Notes: a model not told the origin generated them from the letters alone. A stretch of 64,000 bases of DNA from Bacillota bacterium (GCA_023458375.1 JAEWZT010000002.1:273709-337708); one strand, 5' to 3'; shown: positions 16,156 through 25,558, counted from the first letter of the stretch. Numbers and translations: made by a program.

Positions 16156-17158
16156 ATTTTGTTTTATTTTTAAACCCTTTGGGATAGCAGGCGCGCATCG
16201 CTTCAATTATACCCTCTTTGACTCCCCCTCTGGCGTAGCCTAAAAGCGTTGCGTTTTCTTCAATTGTTTGAGGGGGTATATATAATTCCTCGCCCATAAT
16301 ATCAAGCATAAGCCGTTCCATATCCAGCCCCGACTCCAAACCCTTTTTAGCGTTGCTTTTGGCTATGGATTTCGCCCCCAACGCGCAAATTTTTTTAGAA
16401 GGCTGCAAAATGGGTTTTTTAATTTTCAATCCTTCCTGCATATAAAGCAGCATTTGCTTAAAGGTCATATTTTCGTCGCCTACGGGGTAGCGTTTTGCCC
16501 CCTCGCCCCTTTCAAGCGCGCCTACGCCCGCTTGCCCCACGCTTTTTGCGTGTATCATCGTCGTGCCGCCGCGGGGGAAAAATACCATCGGGTAGCGGAA
16601 GAACCTTTCTATAAACACATCTTTCCAAATGGGCGTGCGCTTGGGCATCGCGCCGAAAATATAGGGCAGTTCAAGCACGCAAACCTGCATTTTGCCCTCG
16701 CTTTGCTCAATGATTTTTTGCGCCTGCTCAACCCGACAGGCGATATAGGGGTGGTGTTTTGCAAGTTCCTTTTGAGGGAAAAGCCTGTCAAAGGTTGCGA
16801 AATATGAGTTATAAAGGACGGCTTTTTGCACCCCCGCTTCTTGCGCCGCCAAAAAAACTTTTGCGCAGTCAACTACCAGCTTTTGATGAAAAAAATCGTA
16901 GGCGGGCGCTTTGGGCGTTACCCTGTCGTCGGGCCCTATGGAGTAGACAAGCGCGTCGTAGCCTTTAAAAATGTTCTTTAACTCATCTTTGCCCATCGCA
17001 AAAACGTCGCCGTAAACAACCTCAATTTGAGGGGGATACCAACCGTCCAGCGGGACGTCTTTTACCGACAGAGAACTTACCGCGTAACCCTTTTCAAGGG
17101 CTGCAAGGGCGGTATAATAGCCCAAAAAGCCCGTTCCTCCCACAATCATTATTTTCAT
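16154..17158 (-). CDS. NAD(P)-binding epimerase/reductase-like protein
   Basis: A 334-residue protein with the Rossmann motif GGTGFLGYYTA at residues 7-17, belonging to the extended SDR/NmrA-like group. A Tyr-rich active-site area is less canonical than YxxxK: LYNSYFATF and KHHPYIACRVEQAQ occupy that part, so the catalytic lysine may be missing. The ATG at 17158 has AAGGAGGTAAATAAG upstream. It points the same way as a second SDR gene 440 bp upstream; a shared pathway is possible but unproven. Substrate unknown. Confidence 0.78.
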   Translation of the reverse strand: MKIMIVGGTGFLGYYTALAALEKGYAVSSLSVKDVPLDGWYPPQIEVVYGDVFAMGKDELKNIFKGYDALVYSIGPDDRVTPKAPAYDFFHQKLVVDCAKVFLAAQEAGVQKAVLYNSYFATFDRLFPQKELAKHHPYIACRVEQAQKIIEQSEGKMQVCVLELPYIFGAMPKRTPIWKDVFIERFFRYPMVFFPRGGTTMIHAKSVGQAGVGALERGEGAKRYPVGDENMTFKQMLLYMQEGLKIKKPILQPSKKICALGAKSIAKSNAKKGLESGLDMERLMLDIMGEELYIPPQTIEENATLLGYARGGVKEGIIEAMRACYPKGFKNKTK

Positions 17159-17599
17159 ACGCTTATTTACCTCCTTAAAATATAATATATGCTTTTTTCT
17201 TTTTTCTTTCTGCCGAATGGTTTTTTATATTTTTATGTTCCTTATCGGCGTTTTGATTTTTTCAGTTTTTATAACGGCAGTGCGGATTTCGCTATTTATG
17301 TTTTGAAAAAAATATAGCTTTTTTCTTTAATCGCCGCGGCTTTTTAGTCGGTTTTTTTAAAATATTTTCAACTTCCTCTTTTTCTTTTTTCCGCTGCCGC
17401 CAATAGGAAATTATTGGCAGCGCCGCCCGCCGTAATTTTTATTATTTTTATAACCGCAGAGAACAGCAAAGCGTTGCGCTGCATTATAGTTTTTTAAATT
17501 ACGGTTTCTTTTGTTTAGCGCTTAATTCGTTTGTTTTTTCTTGCATTTTATTTTAGATTCGCTTAGTTTTTTGACGCGCGGATTTACCGTCATAATTTA
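17159..17599. other. T-rich intergenic region between two SDR genes
   Basis: About 440 bp with long T-rich runs on the plus strand. There is one short hairpin, CCAATAGGAAATTATTGG, near 17400-17419. No gene, RNA family or strong promoter was recognised. Confidence 0.4.
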
Positions 17600-19036
17600 T
17601 TAGGATTTTCTTCTTTTTTGCGCTCGGGACGCCCTTTCTTTTTCAACCGTGGCAAGTAAAAAATCCGCGGTATCGTTAAGCGTTTCTTCAATGGGGCGCG
17701 GATTAAAACCTAATTGCTCCGTAGCCCTTTGGTGACAGTATGCGGGCGCAATTTTCATAATGTTTAAAGCCGAAAGCGTAAACAGCGGTTCGCCCTTTTT
17801 GAAAAGGTAGAAAAACGAGGCGGCGGCGGCAAAGGGGTAAAGGATTTCTATGGGGAAGGTTTTGAGGGTGGGCTTTCGCCCCAAGCGGCGCGCGAAAGCG
17901 TCAAAAACCTCCGTTATGGAAAGATAGCCGTTGCTTAAAATGTAACTGCCGCATTTGCCCTTTTGACAGGCGGCAACAGTCGCTTCCGCAACGTCCCTTA
18001 CGTCCACAAAGTCGTATCCCGCCTTAACGCTAAGCCGCGGCAAACCGCCTTTGGTGTAGATTTTTAAAATATGCGTGATAAACCCTCCCTTGTAGTCGTT
18101 AGGACCTATGACGGCGGAGGGCAAAATCACGGCGCTTTCAAGCCCCTCTTTTTGGGCGGCAAGCACTAAGTTTGCACAGTGCGCCTTGCTTTTTGCGTAG
18201 TCGGTTTTAAGCAATTGAGGATAGTATTCCGACGGCTCTTTATGCATTTCGCCTTTTTTGACCGATATTCCGTCAACGCTGCCCAGATATACCAGCTTTT
18301 TTACCTTGTGCTTTATACAAAGGTCTATTATGTTTTTAGTGCCGCAGATGTTTGCGTCAAGGCAGGCTTTGCTTTTCTTTTTTACGGAAATTACCGCCGC
18401 CGAGTGAATTACCACGGTATTGCCATCCGCCCCTTCAAAAAATCTTTCAAGGGAAGCAATGTCAAGCAAGTCGCCTAGACAGATAGCCGCCTGCTGCGGA
18501 AAGGGAAGCTCGGCGCGGAGTTTTCTGACCAGCGCCCTTACGTTTTTGCCTGCGGCGCAAAGCGTTTCGCAAATTTCCCTGCCGATAAATCCCTGCGCGC
18601 CCGTAACAAGATAAAGGGTATTGTGCTCTATTTGGGTTTGCGCTTTATTTACCTTTTCATCGGACCTTTCGCTCTCTGTGCCCTTTTGAGAAGCCTCTCC
18701 CTGTTTTGGCTTATAAGCGCTGTCTTCCGATGCCTTACCTAGCGCAAGAGCATCTTCCCCGTCCTTTTGCGTTTCTTCAATGTTGTAAGCATTAATATTC
18801 TTTTCGCCCTTGCCCCCTGTTTCGTTTTGTCGGGCAGGGACAAGTATGAAGCCGTTTATTTCACTGCGGGAGGCGTCATCGCTTTTGCCGCCGCTAAGTT
18901 CTTGTTTGCAACAAACGTTAAACTGTTGTATACCGCAAGCAATCTTACCCCGCTCCTCTTTATTGTCGCCCCCGCTATCTTTTTTTACCCCGCCTGATTT
19001 TTGGTTTTGCGCCAAATCCTCTTTATTTGCCGTCAT
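17600..19036 (-). CDS. extended SDR (NAD-dependent epimerase/dehydratase) with a disordered N-terminal extension
   Basis: A 478-residue protein. Residues 1-140 are polar, rich in Lys, Glu, Gly, Ser and Gln, and probably disordered. The Rossmann motif TGAQGFIG follows at about 144-151. The catalytic YAKSK (YxxxK) with an upstream Ser (YLGSVDG) and the DVRDVAEA motif are all intact. Such enzymes reduce or epimerise sugars, sterols or flavonoid-like compounds; the substrate is unknown. The ATG at 19036 has an AAAGGGG site, but the domain proper could start much later. A terminator-like hairpin lies between its start and the divergent gene. Confidence 0.8.
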   Translation of the reverse strand: MTANKEDLAQNQKSGGVKKDSGGDNKEERGKIACGIQQFNVCCKQELSGGKSDDASRSEINGFILVPARQNETGGKGEKNINAYNIEETQKDGEDALALGKASEDSAYKPKQGEASQKGTESERSDEKVNKAQTQIEHNTLYLVTGAQGFIGREICETLCAAGKNVRALVRKLRAELPFPQQAAICLGDLLDIASLERFFEGADGNTVVIHSAAVISVKKKSKACLDANICGTKNIIDLCIKHKVKKLVYLGSVDGISVKKGEMHKEPSEYYPQLLKTDYAKSKAHCANLVLAAQKEGLESAVILPSAVIGPNDYKGGFITHILKIYTKGGLPRLSVKAGYDFVDVRDVAEATVAACQKGKCGSYILSNGYLSITEVFDAFARRLGRKPTLKTFPIEILYPFAAAASFFYLFKKGEPLFTLSALNIMKIAPAYCHQRATEQLGFNPRPIEETLNDTADFLLATVEKERASRAQKRRKS

Positions 19037-19096
19037 ATGTAATACCCCTTTGACTTAATTATACAGTATTTGCCGCCAAAACGGAATAGTCAAAAT

Positions 19097-19126
19097 CAAA
19101 AAACCGCCGCAAGGCTTTTGAGGCGG
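19097..19126 (-). terminator. terminator-like hairpin upstream of the SDR gene
   Basis: On the minus strand CCGCC...GGCGG followed by TTTTTTGATTTT lies 60 bp before the SDR start codon. No gene ends there on this strand, so it may be a leader attenuator. Confidence 0.45.
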
Positions 19127-19284
19127 ATAAAATGAAACCGCGCTCAAAAATTATTAGTCTTTCAGGCTATTTTTTCTTTGATATCCGTTAAAAAGCTAAA
19201 CAAAAGAATTGGCATTCAGAGTGCCCTTTATTGCAAAATATTTGCCGTTATGTTATGCTAAAACCACTGTGGAGGAAAACTTTT

Positions 19285-20052
19285 ATGCAAATCGCAAGAA
19301 TAAAAACGCAAAACTCGAAGGGAAAATACGCTTTATACGAAAAGGGGGAATACTATTTTTTGCAAGGTAATCCCTACGCGAAATGGACTAAGGGGCAAAA
19401 GGTTAACGAGCCCTTTAAACTGCTTTGCCCCGTTACGCCCACAAAGATTGTGGCTTTGGGCGTAAACTACGCTTCCCACAGGGAAGAAATGAAACACGAC
19501 GAGAATATGAAACCTGTCATTTTCTTCAAGCCCCTTTCTTCGCTGCTTGCTCCCTTTGAAAAAATAGTGTATCCGCCCTCAGCTTCAACAGTTCATTACG
19601 AGGCGGAACTGACGATAGTAATTAAAAAGCGCTGCAAAAACGTCAAAAGTAAAAACGCCAAAAAATACATTTTGGGCTATACCTGTGCTAACGACGTAAG
19701 CGAAAGGAATTTTCAAAAAATTGACGGGCAGTGGGCGCGCGCCAAAGGTTTTGACACCTTTTGCCCCGTGGGACCTTACATAAGCGTAGATATAGACGCC
19801 TCTCAGCTTGACCTTAAAACGGTGCTAAACGGCGAAACGGTTCAAAGCGGAAACACCCGCGATTTAATTTGCAAAATTGACGACATCGTGGCTTATATTT
19901 CTTCGGTAATGACGCTTGAAAAGGGGGACATAATTTTGACCGGCACCCCTAAGGGCGTAGGGGAAATAAAAGTCGGCGATAAGGTGGAAATAGTAATAGA
20001 AAAAATCGGCGCCTTGACAAACTCTGTGGCGGCGGGTAAAGATAAAGCTTAG
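19285..20052 (+). CDS. fumarylacetoacetate hydrolase family protein
   Basis: A 255-residue protein of the FAH superfamily. The metal ligands are visible in HYEAELTIVI (ExE) and CANDVSERNFQ (D), with the usual GDIILTGTPKGVG near the C-terminus. It probably hydrolyses or decarboxylates a 2-keto diacid. The ATG at 19285 follows GGAGGAAAAC; the longer frame from 19231 lacks such a site. It stands alone, divergent from the SDR gene. Confidence 0.85.
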   Translation: MQIARIKTQNSKGKYALYEKGEYYFLQGNPYAKWTKGQKVNEPFKLLCPVTPTKIVALGVNYASHREEMKHDENMKPVIFFKPLSSLLAPFEKIVYPPSASTVHYEAELTIVIKKRCKNVKSKNAKKYILGYTCANDVSERNFQKIDGQWARAKGFDTFCPVGPYISVDIDASQLDLKTVLNGETVQSGNTRDLICKIDDIVAYISSVMTLEKGDIILTGTPKGVGEIKVGDKVEIVIEKIGALTNSVAAGKDKA

Positions 20053-20220
20053 GGAAACTTAAAGGGCACGCCTTTACCTAAAAAGAAACTTTCCCGTCCT
20101 ATAAATAATCTTGTGAAAGATAGTCAATTTTGCGTAAAAGCAAAAGGATAAAGCTTATTTTAAAAGCGCGGTTAAGTTTTGCGCTTAAAAATTATATGCG
20201 GCAGGTAGTTGCGTAATTAA

Positions 20221-20967
20221 ATGAAAGATATAACGCTAAAAGAAAAAGAAAGGCTTGAAGACTTGCAGCTTCACGGTCTTAAAATAATTCAAAGCGACGA
20301 CGGATACCGCTTTACTTCCGACGCCGTGCTTTTGGCAAACTGCGTCAAAAACGTCAAGGGGCAAAGAATAGTTGAGCTTTGCGGCGGCTGCGGCGTTATT
20401 TCTATTTTAATAGCCTATAAACAAAAGCCCAAAAGCGTTGCCTGTGTTGAAATTCAGCCCCGCCTTGCCGATATGGCGGCAAGAAGCGTGGAGATATGCG
20501 GTCTTGGCGGCACCGTTGAAGTAGTTTGCGCCGACTTAAAGGGCGTTGAAAAAATAATCGGAAAGGACTTTGACGCCGTTGCGGTAAATCCGCCTTACAA
20601 AAAACTTAACAGCGGCGCGGCAAAAACTAACGAGGAGCAGTTTATCGCGCGGCAGGAAGTTAAGACGACGCTAGCCGGCATAGTTTGCCAAAGCGCGCTG
20701 CTGCTAAAAAGCAAGGGGTGGCTTTATATGGTTCACCAAGTTGACAGGCTTGCCGAGGTTTTAAGCGTTTTGAGGGAAAAAGGCTTAGAGCCCAAGGAAC
20801 TTACCTTTATAAAAGCGCGGGAAAAAGAAAAGCCCAACCTTTTTATAGTGCGCGCTTTAAAGGACGGAAAAACGGGGCTTATTATAAAAGAAGATATAGT
20901 TATGTTTGACAATTTGGGCAATTATACTAAAAGCGTCAAAGATTTATACGGCGTCAAAGAGGATTAA
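20221..20967 (+). CDS. trmN6: tRNA1(Val) adenine-N6-methyltransferase-like protein
   Basis: A 248-residue class I methyltransferase. Visible are the SAM-binding region (VELCGGCGVISILIA, around 61-75) and the catalytic NPPY at residues 123-126, typical of N6-adenine methyltransferases. The N-terminal LQSDDGYRFTSDAVLLA-like segment marks the TrmN6/YabB group. It lies 75 bp before rsmI, the same neighbour as yabB in Bacillus, where a GIY-YIG gene sits between them; that gene is absent here. Confidence 0.82.
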   Translation: MKDITLKEKERLEDLQLHGLKIIQSDDGYRFTSDAVLLANCVKNVKGQRIVELCGGCGVISILIAYKQKPKSVACVEIQPRLADMAARSVEICGLGGTVEVVCADLKGVEKIIGKDFDAVAVNPPYKKLNSGAAKTNEEQFIARQEVKTTLAGIVCQSALLLKSKGWLYMVHQVDRLAEVLSVLREKGLEPKELTFIKAREKEKPNLFIVRALKDGKTGLIIKEDIVMFDNLGNYTKSVKDLYGVKED

Positions 20968-21042
20968 GGCGCAAAAAGTAAAGCGGCAAAAAATATTAAA
21001 AGCTAAACAATAAAACAAAAAAGGAAAAAATCAGACGGTATT

Positions 21043-21849
21043 ATGGCGGAAATTGAAGTTTATTTTGTGGCGACCCCCATAGGCAACAGGGGGGAGATGA
21101 CGGCGCGGGCAATAGAAATATTGAAGTCCGTTGATATAGTTTTATGCGAAGATACTTCCCATTCTTTGCCGCTGTTAAAATATTTCCAAATTGAAAAACC
21201 CCTGCTCGCCTACCATAAGTTTAACGAAAAGGCGGCGGGCGGCAAAATCGCCGCTTTGCTTGACGAAGGCAAAAAGCTTGCCGTAATTACCGACGCGGGT
21301 TCGCCTTGCTTATCCGACCCCGGGCAGGAGCTAGTAAAACTTTTAAAGCAAAGGGGAACGCCCTATACTTTTATTTCGGGTGCCTGCGCGGCGGTAAACG
21401 CATTTGCGCTTTCGGGCTTTTCCGCGCCCTTTACGTTTGTCGGGTTTTTGCCGCAAAAAAACTCCGAACGCAAAAAACTTTTTGAAAAACTAGGTAAAAA
21501 GCTTTGTTTGGTTTTTTACAGCTCGGTGCACGACGTTATGGAAGATTTGGCATTTTTATATAAAGAGCTCGGCGCGCGCAACTGTTTAATGGCGCGCGAA
21601 CTTACAAAACTGCACGAAACTTTAATTTTCGGCAAACTCGGCGAAATAAAGCCCGATGCCCTTAAAGGGGAGTTTGTGCTGGTTATTGAAGGGGAAGAAG
21701 GGGAAAACGACTTTTTAAAAATGACGGCGCAAGAGCATTTAAAACAAAATGTTGAAGCGGGTCTAAGCCAAAAAGAAGCGGTAAAACTTACCGCAAAACA
21801 GCGCAACGTCAACAAAAACGAAATCTATAAACTTACTTTAAAAAAATAG
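21043..21849 (+). CDS. rsmI: 16S rRNA (cytidine-1402-2'-O)-methyltransferase
   Basis: A 268-residue RsmI. Visible motifs are VATPIGNRGEMTARA at the start, LCEDTSHS, the GSPCLSDPG loop, and MARELTKLHET near residue 186. It adds the 2'-O-methyl group of m4Cm1402 in the decoding centre with SAM. Length and layout are normal, including the C-terminal helical domain. It probably shares a transcript with trmN6. Confidence 0.93.
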   Translation: MAEIEVYFVATPIGNRGEMTARAIEILKSVDIVLCEDTSHSLPLLKYFQIEKPLLAYHKFNEKAAGGKIAALLDEGKKLAVITDAGSPCLSDPGQELVKLLKQRGTPYTFISGACAAVNAFALSGFSAPFTFVGFLPQKNSERKKLFEKLGKKLCLVFYSSVHDVMEDLAFLYKELGARNCLMARELTKLHETLIFGKLGEIKPDALKGEFVLVIEGEEGENDFLKMTAQEHLKQNVEAGLSQKEAVKLTAKQRNVNKNEIYKLTLKK

Positions 21850-21865
21850 CGTTATTTTTACTTAT

Positions 21866-22216
21866 TTAATTTTTCAAATTTTTAACGGCTTCTTTTTCGT
21901 CTTTGACAAAGTAAATATGACCGCCTTTATTGCTCTCATAAATGAAATCTTTTAAAGGCTTGCTTGAATATTGTGAAAAGTCGCCCATAATTGCAAGCCT
22001 GACACGGTAGTTGACAAACTTTTGTAAAATTGCCCCTAAAAGCCCCGACGAAAGCTTAAAACACTCCTCGGCGACATTTTCTTTATGCAAGGCTATTAAA
22101 TTGCTTCCCGTTTGATAAGATGCGTCGGCAATTATGTCCAAAGCCGATTGCTCGTCTTTAAGAATTATTCCCTGGCTACTTATAAACGCAATGCCCTCTA
22201 AGAGTGAGATTTCCAT
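21866..22216 (-). CDS. DUF4180 domain protein
   Basis: A 116-residue protein with the DUF4180 signature (LQKFVNYRVRLAIMGDFSQY then KPLKDFIYESNKGG). The ATG at 22216 follows GAGGAAAAC and matches the family start, so the longer frame from 22255 is not used. Function unknown; this family is often found near AraC or GNAT genes. It converges with rsmI and has a GC-rich hairpin upstream that begins the hairpin array. Confidence 0.85.
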   Translation of the reverse strand: MEISLLEGIAFISSQGIILKDEQSALDIIADASYQTGSNLIALHKENVAEECFKLSSGLLGAILQKFVNYRVRLAIMGDFSQYSSKPLKDFIYESNKGGHIYFVKDEKEAVKNLKN

Positions 22217-22280
22217 TGTTTTCCTCATTGTTTTAACCATATTAACAAAAAACAAGTTAAAAGTCCAATAAATAAAAACA

Positions 22281-22592
22281 CCGCCCGCAACGAGGGAATA
22301 CCTTGCCGCGGGCGGGTTTAATACCCCGTTAAACTTTGTTTAACGGGGACCCCACATTTTAGCTCCGAAAAAACTTTTGGAGACCCCATATTATAGTCTG
22401 TTAAACTTTTTTTGGGAACCCCCGAAAAGTTTATGAATTTTTGGGAAGCCCATATTTTAGTCTCTATAAATTTTGTTTAATAGAGACCCCGAAAAATCCC
22501 AAAAGCCTTTTAAAAAGTAAATGGACTTTTCCAAAGAAGCTTAATTTTTTGGGGCGGTTTAATTTCCCGCTGAAACCGCGTTTTAGCGGGGC
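22281..22592. repeat. array of hairpins with a repeated 14-nt spacer
   Basis: Five stem-loops lie in a row: CCGCCCGC/GCGGGCGG (22281-22315), CCCCGTTAAA/TTTAACGGGG (22324-22348), CTCCGAAAA/TTTTGGAG (22363-22382), TCTCTAT/ATAGAGA (22461-22486), and CCCGCTGAAA/TTTTAGCGGG near 22567-22592. Three of the linkers share the form A(C/G)CCCA(T/C)ATT(T/A)TAG at 22349-22362, 22383-22396 and 22447-22460. The last hairpin is followed by CTTTTT and can terminate. No gene fits the region. Confidence 0.65.
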
Positions 22593-22675
22593 TTTTTATC
22601 TTGCTCAAAGGCTTGGTCGAAAACTGTTTGCGCTTGCCATAAAAGGTTGTTACGTTAAATAGCGTTACAAGAAAA

Positions 22676-23278
22676 TTATTCCGCAAGCAGATTGCATAAA
22701 GCCTGAATTAAAAGCGGGGCCAGTTTTTCAATCGTTTCTTCGCTGAAAATGCCCCTCATCAGCGTTTTGAGGTTTTCCAGACGCTCTTCGTTTCCGCTTC
22801 CGCTTTGACAAATGTTTTTAGCGTTTGCCGCAAGAGTTTGCACCTGACCTATAAAATCCGTCAGTTTCATTTCCCCGCTTTTTAGTTTTGCCGCCGCGTC
22901 GGTGTATTCCATTAGTCCGTTGTAAAAGAGCGCGAAAAAACCGTCTTTTAGCAGCTGTTTAAGCGACTTGCCGTCAAGGGAAGAATAAAACTTATAAATG
23001 ACGGTTGAAAGCGCGCCTATAATCAATCCTTCTTTTAAAATATCAAAGACAACGGCTGCCTCCTTTTTACCGCCTATCCATGCAAAAAGTGCGGAAAATA
23101 CAAGCCCCGCGGCAAAGGGAAGCAGGGCGGAAGGGTCAAAACTGTTTTCCAAATCAATTTTTATTTTGTTGAGCAAAAAACGTTTGACCAACGCCGTAAC
23201 GACGCAGGCTAGCGCCGCCCCCGCCAAAATGTGGGCGTCGGCAGTTTCAAACAAGGCGAGAATGGTTTGAGTATCCAT
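22676..23278 (-). CDS. membrane protein of unknown family
   Basis: A 200-residue protein. Three hydrophobic segments lie in the first 105 residues (ILAGAALACVVTALV, LLPFAAGLVFSALFAWIGG, GLIIGALSTVIYKFY). A helical cytoplasmic-type region follows, which ends in an Asn/Leu-rich tail (PLLIQALCNLL). The ribosome site AAGGAGAAAAAT is strong. It resembles small phage-holin-like or structural membrane proteins in layout, but I do not recognise it. It is divergent from the YitT pair. Confidence 0.65.
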   Translation of the reverse strand: MDTQTILALFETADAHILAGAALACVVTALVKRFLLNKIKIDLENSFDPSALLPFAAGLVFSALFAWIGGKKEAAVVFDILKEGLIIGALSTVIYKFYSSLDGKSLKQLLKDGFFALFYNGLMEYTDAAAKLKSGEMKLTDFIGQVQTLAANAKNICQSGSGNEERLENLKTLMRGIFSEETIEKLAPLLIQALCNLLAE

Positions 23279-23434
23279 ATTTTTCTCCTTTTAAGGAGGC
23301 TTAGCAACCCAATAAACCATCCTTATTTTTTACCGAAAGTATCAGGTTCCGGCAACATAATTATAAAGCTTAAAGCGCTTTTCCCTTAGGATTGTTGCCG
23401 TATTTTTAACGCTTTTAAATGCACGTCAAAGCGT

Positions 23435-23463
23435 TTGACTTTTCTCAATTCCTTTGATAGTAT
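23435..23463 (+). promoter_or_regulatory. sigma-A promoter of the YitT pair
   Basis: TTGACT (23435-23440), 17 nt, TAGTAT (23458-23463). Only 10 nt separate the -10 box from the first ATG, so the mRNA would have almost no leader. Confidence 0.7.
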
Positions 23464-23473
23464 TTGCTTAGAT

Positions 23474-24358
23474 ATGAAGCAGGAAATGAAACAAAAAATT
23501 TGGTATTTTATTTCGGGATACTTAAAGATGACGCTTGCGTCGCTTGCGGGCGCCTTTGCCATGCACATTTTTATAGTGCCCAATAAAGTAGTCCCCGGCG
23601 GGTTTACGGGCATAGCCGCAATTTTTCAATATGCCGTAGGCTTCCCCCTTCAATACGGAATTCTAGCGCTCAATATTCCATTTCTAATTCTAGCGGTAAT
23701 ATTTTTGAGCAAAGATTTTGCTATTAAAACGGTGTATGCGACGCTTACGACAAGCGGCTTCCTTTCGCTTTTTGAGATACTGCATATTCCCACCTTTACA
23801 ACGGACATACTTTTGGCGGTGTTTTTTGGCGGCATTTTGGCGGGGCTTTCGCTGGTGTTCGCCTACAACGCAAAAGGCAGCAACGGCGGCACGGAGATTG
23901 TGGCTCGGCTCATTCAGCGCAAAAACCCCGAAGTTGACATAGGCAACGTGCTGTTTTTGTTTAACTTTGTAGTTATGGGCGCGGGGGGCTTTTTTACGGC
24001 GCAAAAAGGGTATAACTTATGGATAGTTGTATATTCCCTTATTTACAGCTATATCGGCTCTTTTGTATTCAACAAATACAGCCGCTGGGCCGACCCCGTG
24101 GTAAAGTTTACAATCATTACTTCAAAAGCCGACGAAATGGCGGAGATTATAACCAAAACCTTAAAAAGGGGCGCCACCAACATTGAACTGGTAAAGGGCG
24201 AAGAAAAAGAAGAAAGAACGCTGCTTTCGGTAGTGGTGCAGGTAAGGCAGATTTATACCGTAAAAAAGATTATAAACCAAATTGAACCGGAGTGTTTTTA
24301 TTATATTACGGCGGTGGAAAACGTGGTATTCAGACCCGATTTCGCCAAGAGGTATTAA
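23474..24358 (+). CDS. YitT family membrane protein
   Basis: A 294-residue protein with five or six membrane helices in the YitT domain (IVPNKVVPGGFTGIAAIF; GSNGGTEIVARLI) and a C-terminal DUF2179 domain (about 215-290). YitT proteins are abundant in sporeformers; their transport role is not established. The ATGs at 23474 and 23486 are both possible; neither has a normal ribosome site, and the promoter at 23435-23463 leaves almost no 5' leader. The second YitT gene starts directly after its stop codon. Confidence 0.87.
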   Translation: MKQEMKQKIWYFISGYLKMTLASLAGAFAMHIFIVPNKVVPGGFTGIAAIFQYAVGFPLQYGILALNIPFLILAVIFLSKDFAIKTVYATLTTSGFLSLFEILHIPTFTTDILLAVFFGGILAGLSLVFAYNAKGSNGGTEIVARLIQRKNPEVDIGNVLFLFNFVVMGAGGFFTAQKGYNLWIVVYSLIYSYIGSFVFNKYSRWADPVVKFTIITSKADEMAEIITKTLKRGATNIELVKGEEKEERTLLSVVVQVRQIYTVKKIINQIEPECFYYITAVENVVFRPDFAKRY

Positions 24359-25558
24359 ATGGAAGAGAAGAAGACTGGACAAAAACTAGAAAATGAGGAA
24401 ATTAACGCCGCGCTGGGGGAGCAATCTGCCGTTAAAGACGAAGTTTTGCAAAGCGCGCCCTTAATTGTTAAAGAAGAAGAAAACGTTGACAAGGCATTAG
24501 AAGAATACCGCATAAGCCACGCGGAAGAGGAAAGGGATAACGGGCGGCAAGTGCCGGAACAGCCCTTAAAAGAGCAAAAGGAAGGAAAGGCAGCGCAAGA
24601 TACTTCGCTTTTAAGTAACGGGCAAAAATCTTCCCAAGCGGCAGCCCCCGTAAAAAAACATAAGCATGTTTTTAAAACAAAGAGCTTTTTGCAGACGGCG
24701 CTTTCGGCGCTGGCGCGCGCGGTGGGCGTGCAGTTGTTTTTAATTCCCAACAGCATTATTTTGGGGGGCGCAATAGGCATTTCAAGCATTTTGGAAATTA
24801 CCGTGGGGCAGGAGTTTTTTTCCGCCTGCTACTGGCTTGTAATTATCAACGCGCCGCTGTTAATTTTGGCATACTTTAAAATCGGCAAAAACTGGGCGAT
24901 GCGCACGGCGGTAAACGTGCTTTTAACGGCGCTGTTTATGTGGGTTATACGCTTTACCAATTTAGCGGAGATTTTGGACACCACAAACTCGCAATACAAA
25001 GTTTTATACGCAATTATAGGCGGCGTGCTTTCGGGTATTGCTTTGCCCACAATGTTTAACGTCCACGGTTCAACGGGGGGCAGCGACATTATAGCGCTAA
25101 TGATACGCGACAAGGCAAAGGGAAGTTCGCGCGTAATGAGAATGATACTTTATATGGACATAGCGGTATCCGCCGCCGGCGCTACGATTTTGTGGAACTT
25201 TGAAGTGTTTGTATTTTCCATCATCGCGCTTTTGGCTTCGGAAGTGGCGGGCGAACTCATTTACCGCGGTTATTCTTCCGCGCTGGTGCTTGAAATCGTT
25301 ACGGAAAAACCCGAAGAAGTCAGCCGCGCTTTAATGGAACAGCTCAAACACGGCGTGTCAAACATCAGAATTAAGGGCGCATACACCAACACGGAAAAAA
25401 CCATGGTGCTTTGCGTAATATTTAAGCGTCAAGTTGTTACCGCAAGGCGTATTATACGCACCATTGACCAAACGGCGTTCGCATATATCCTTAACGTCAA
25501 AGAGGTCGTAGGGCGTGGCTTTAAAAATACCGAAGAGGAATTTGAGAAATATAACTAA
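24359..25558 (+). CDS. YitT family membrane protein with an acidic N-terminal extension
   Basis: A 399-residue protein. Residues 1-100 are charged and probably disordered (mostly Glu, Lys and Gln). A YitT core follows at about 110-300 (LFLIPNSIILGGAIGISSIL; HGSTGGSDIIALMI), then DUF2179 at about 315-390. It begins at the base after the stop codon of the first YitT gene, so the two are coupled and could form a heteromer. The extension is unusual for the family. Confidence 0.85.
   Translation: MEEKKTGQKLENEEINAALGEQSAVKDEVLQSAPLIVKEEENVDKALEEYRISHAEEERDNGRQVPEQPLKEQKEGKAAQDTSLLSNGQKSSQAAAPVKKHKHVFKTKSFLQTALSALARAVGVQLFLIPNSIILGGAIGISSILEITVGQEFFSACYWLVIINAPLLILAYFKIGKNWAMRTAVNVLLTALFMWVIRFTNLAEILDTTNSQYKVLYAIIGGVLSGIALPTMFNVHGSTGGSDIIALMIRDKAKGSSRVMRMILYMDIAVSAAGATILWNFEVFVFSIIALLASEVAGELIYRGYSSALVLEIVTEKPEEVSRALMEQLKHGVSNIRIKGAYTNTEKTMVLCVIFKRQVVTARRIIRTIDQTAFAYILNVKEVVGRGFKNTEEEFEKYN

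Noticed and set aside
22281..22592. Possible CRISPR array
   Set aside because: The repeated element is a 14-nt linker between hairpins of different sequence and spacing; there is no constant repeat of 24-40 nt and no cas gene.
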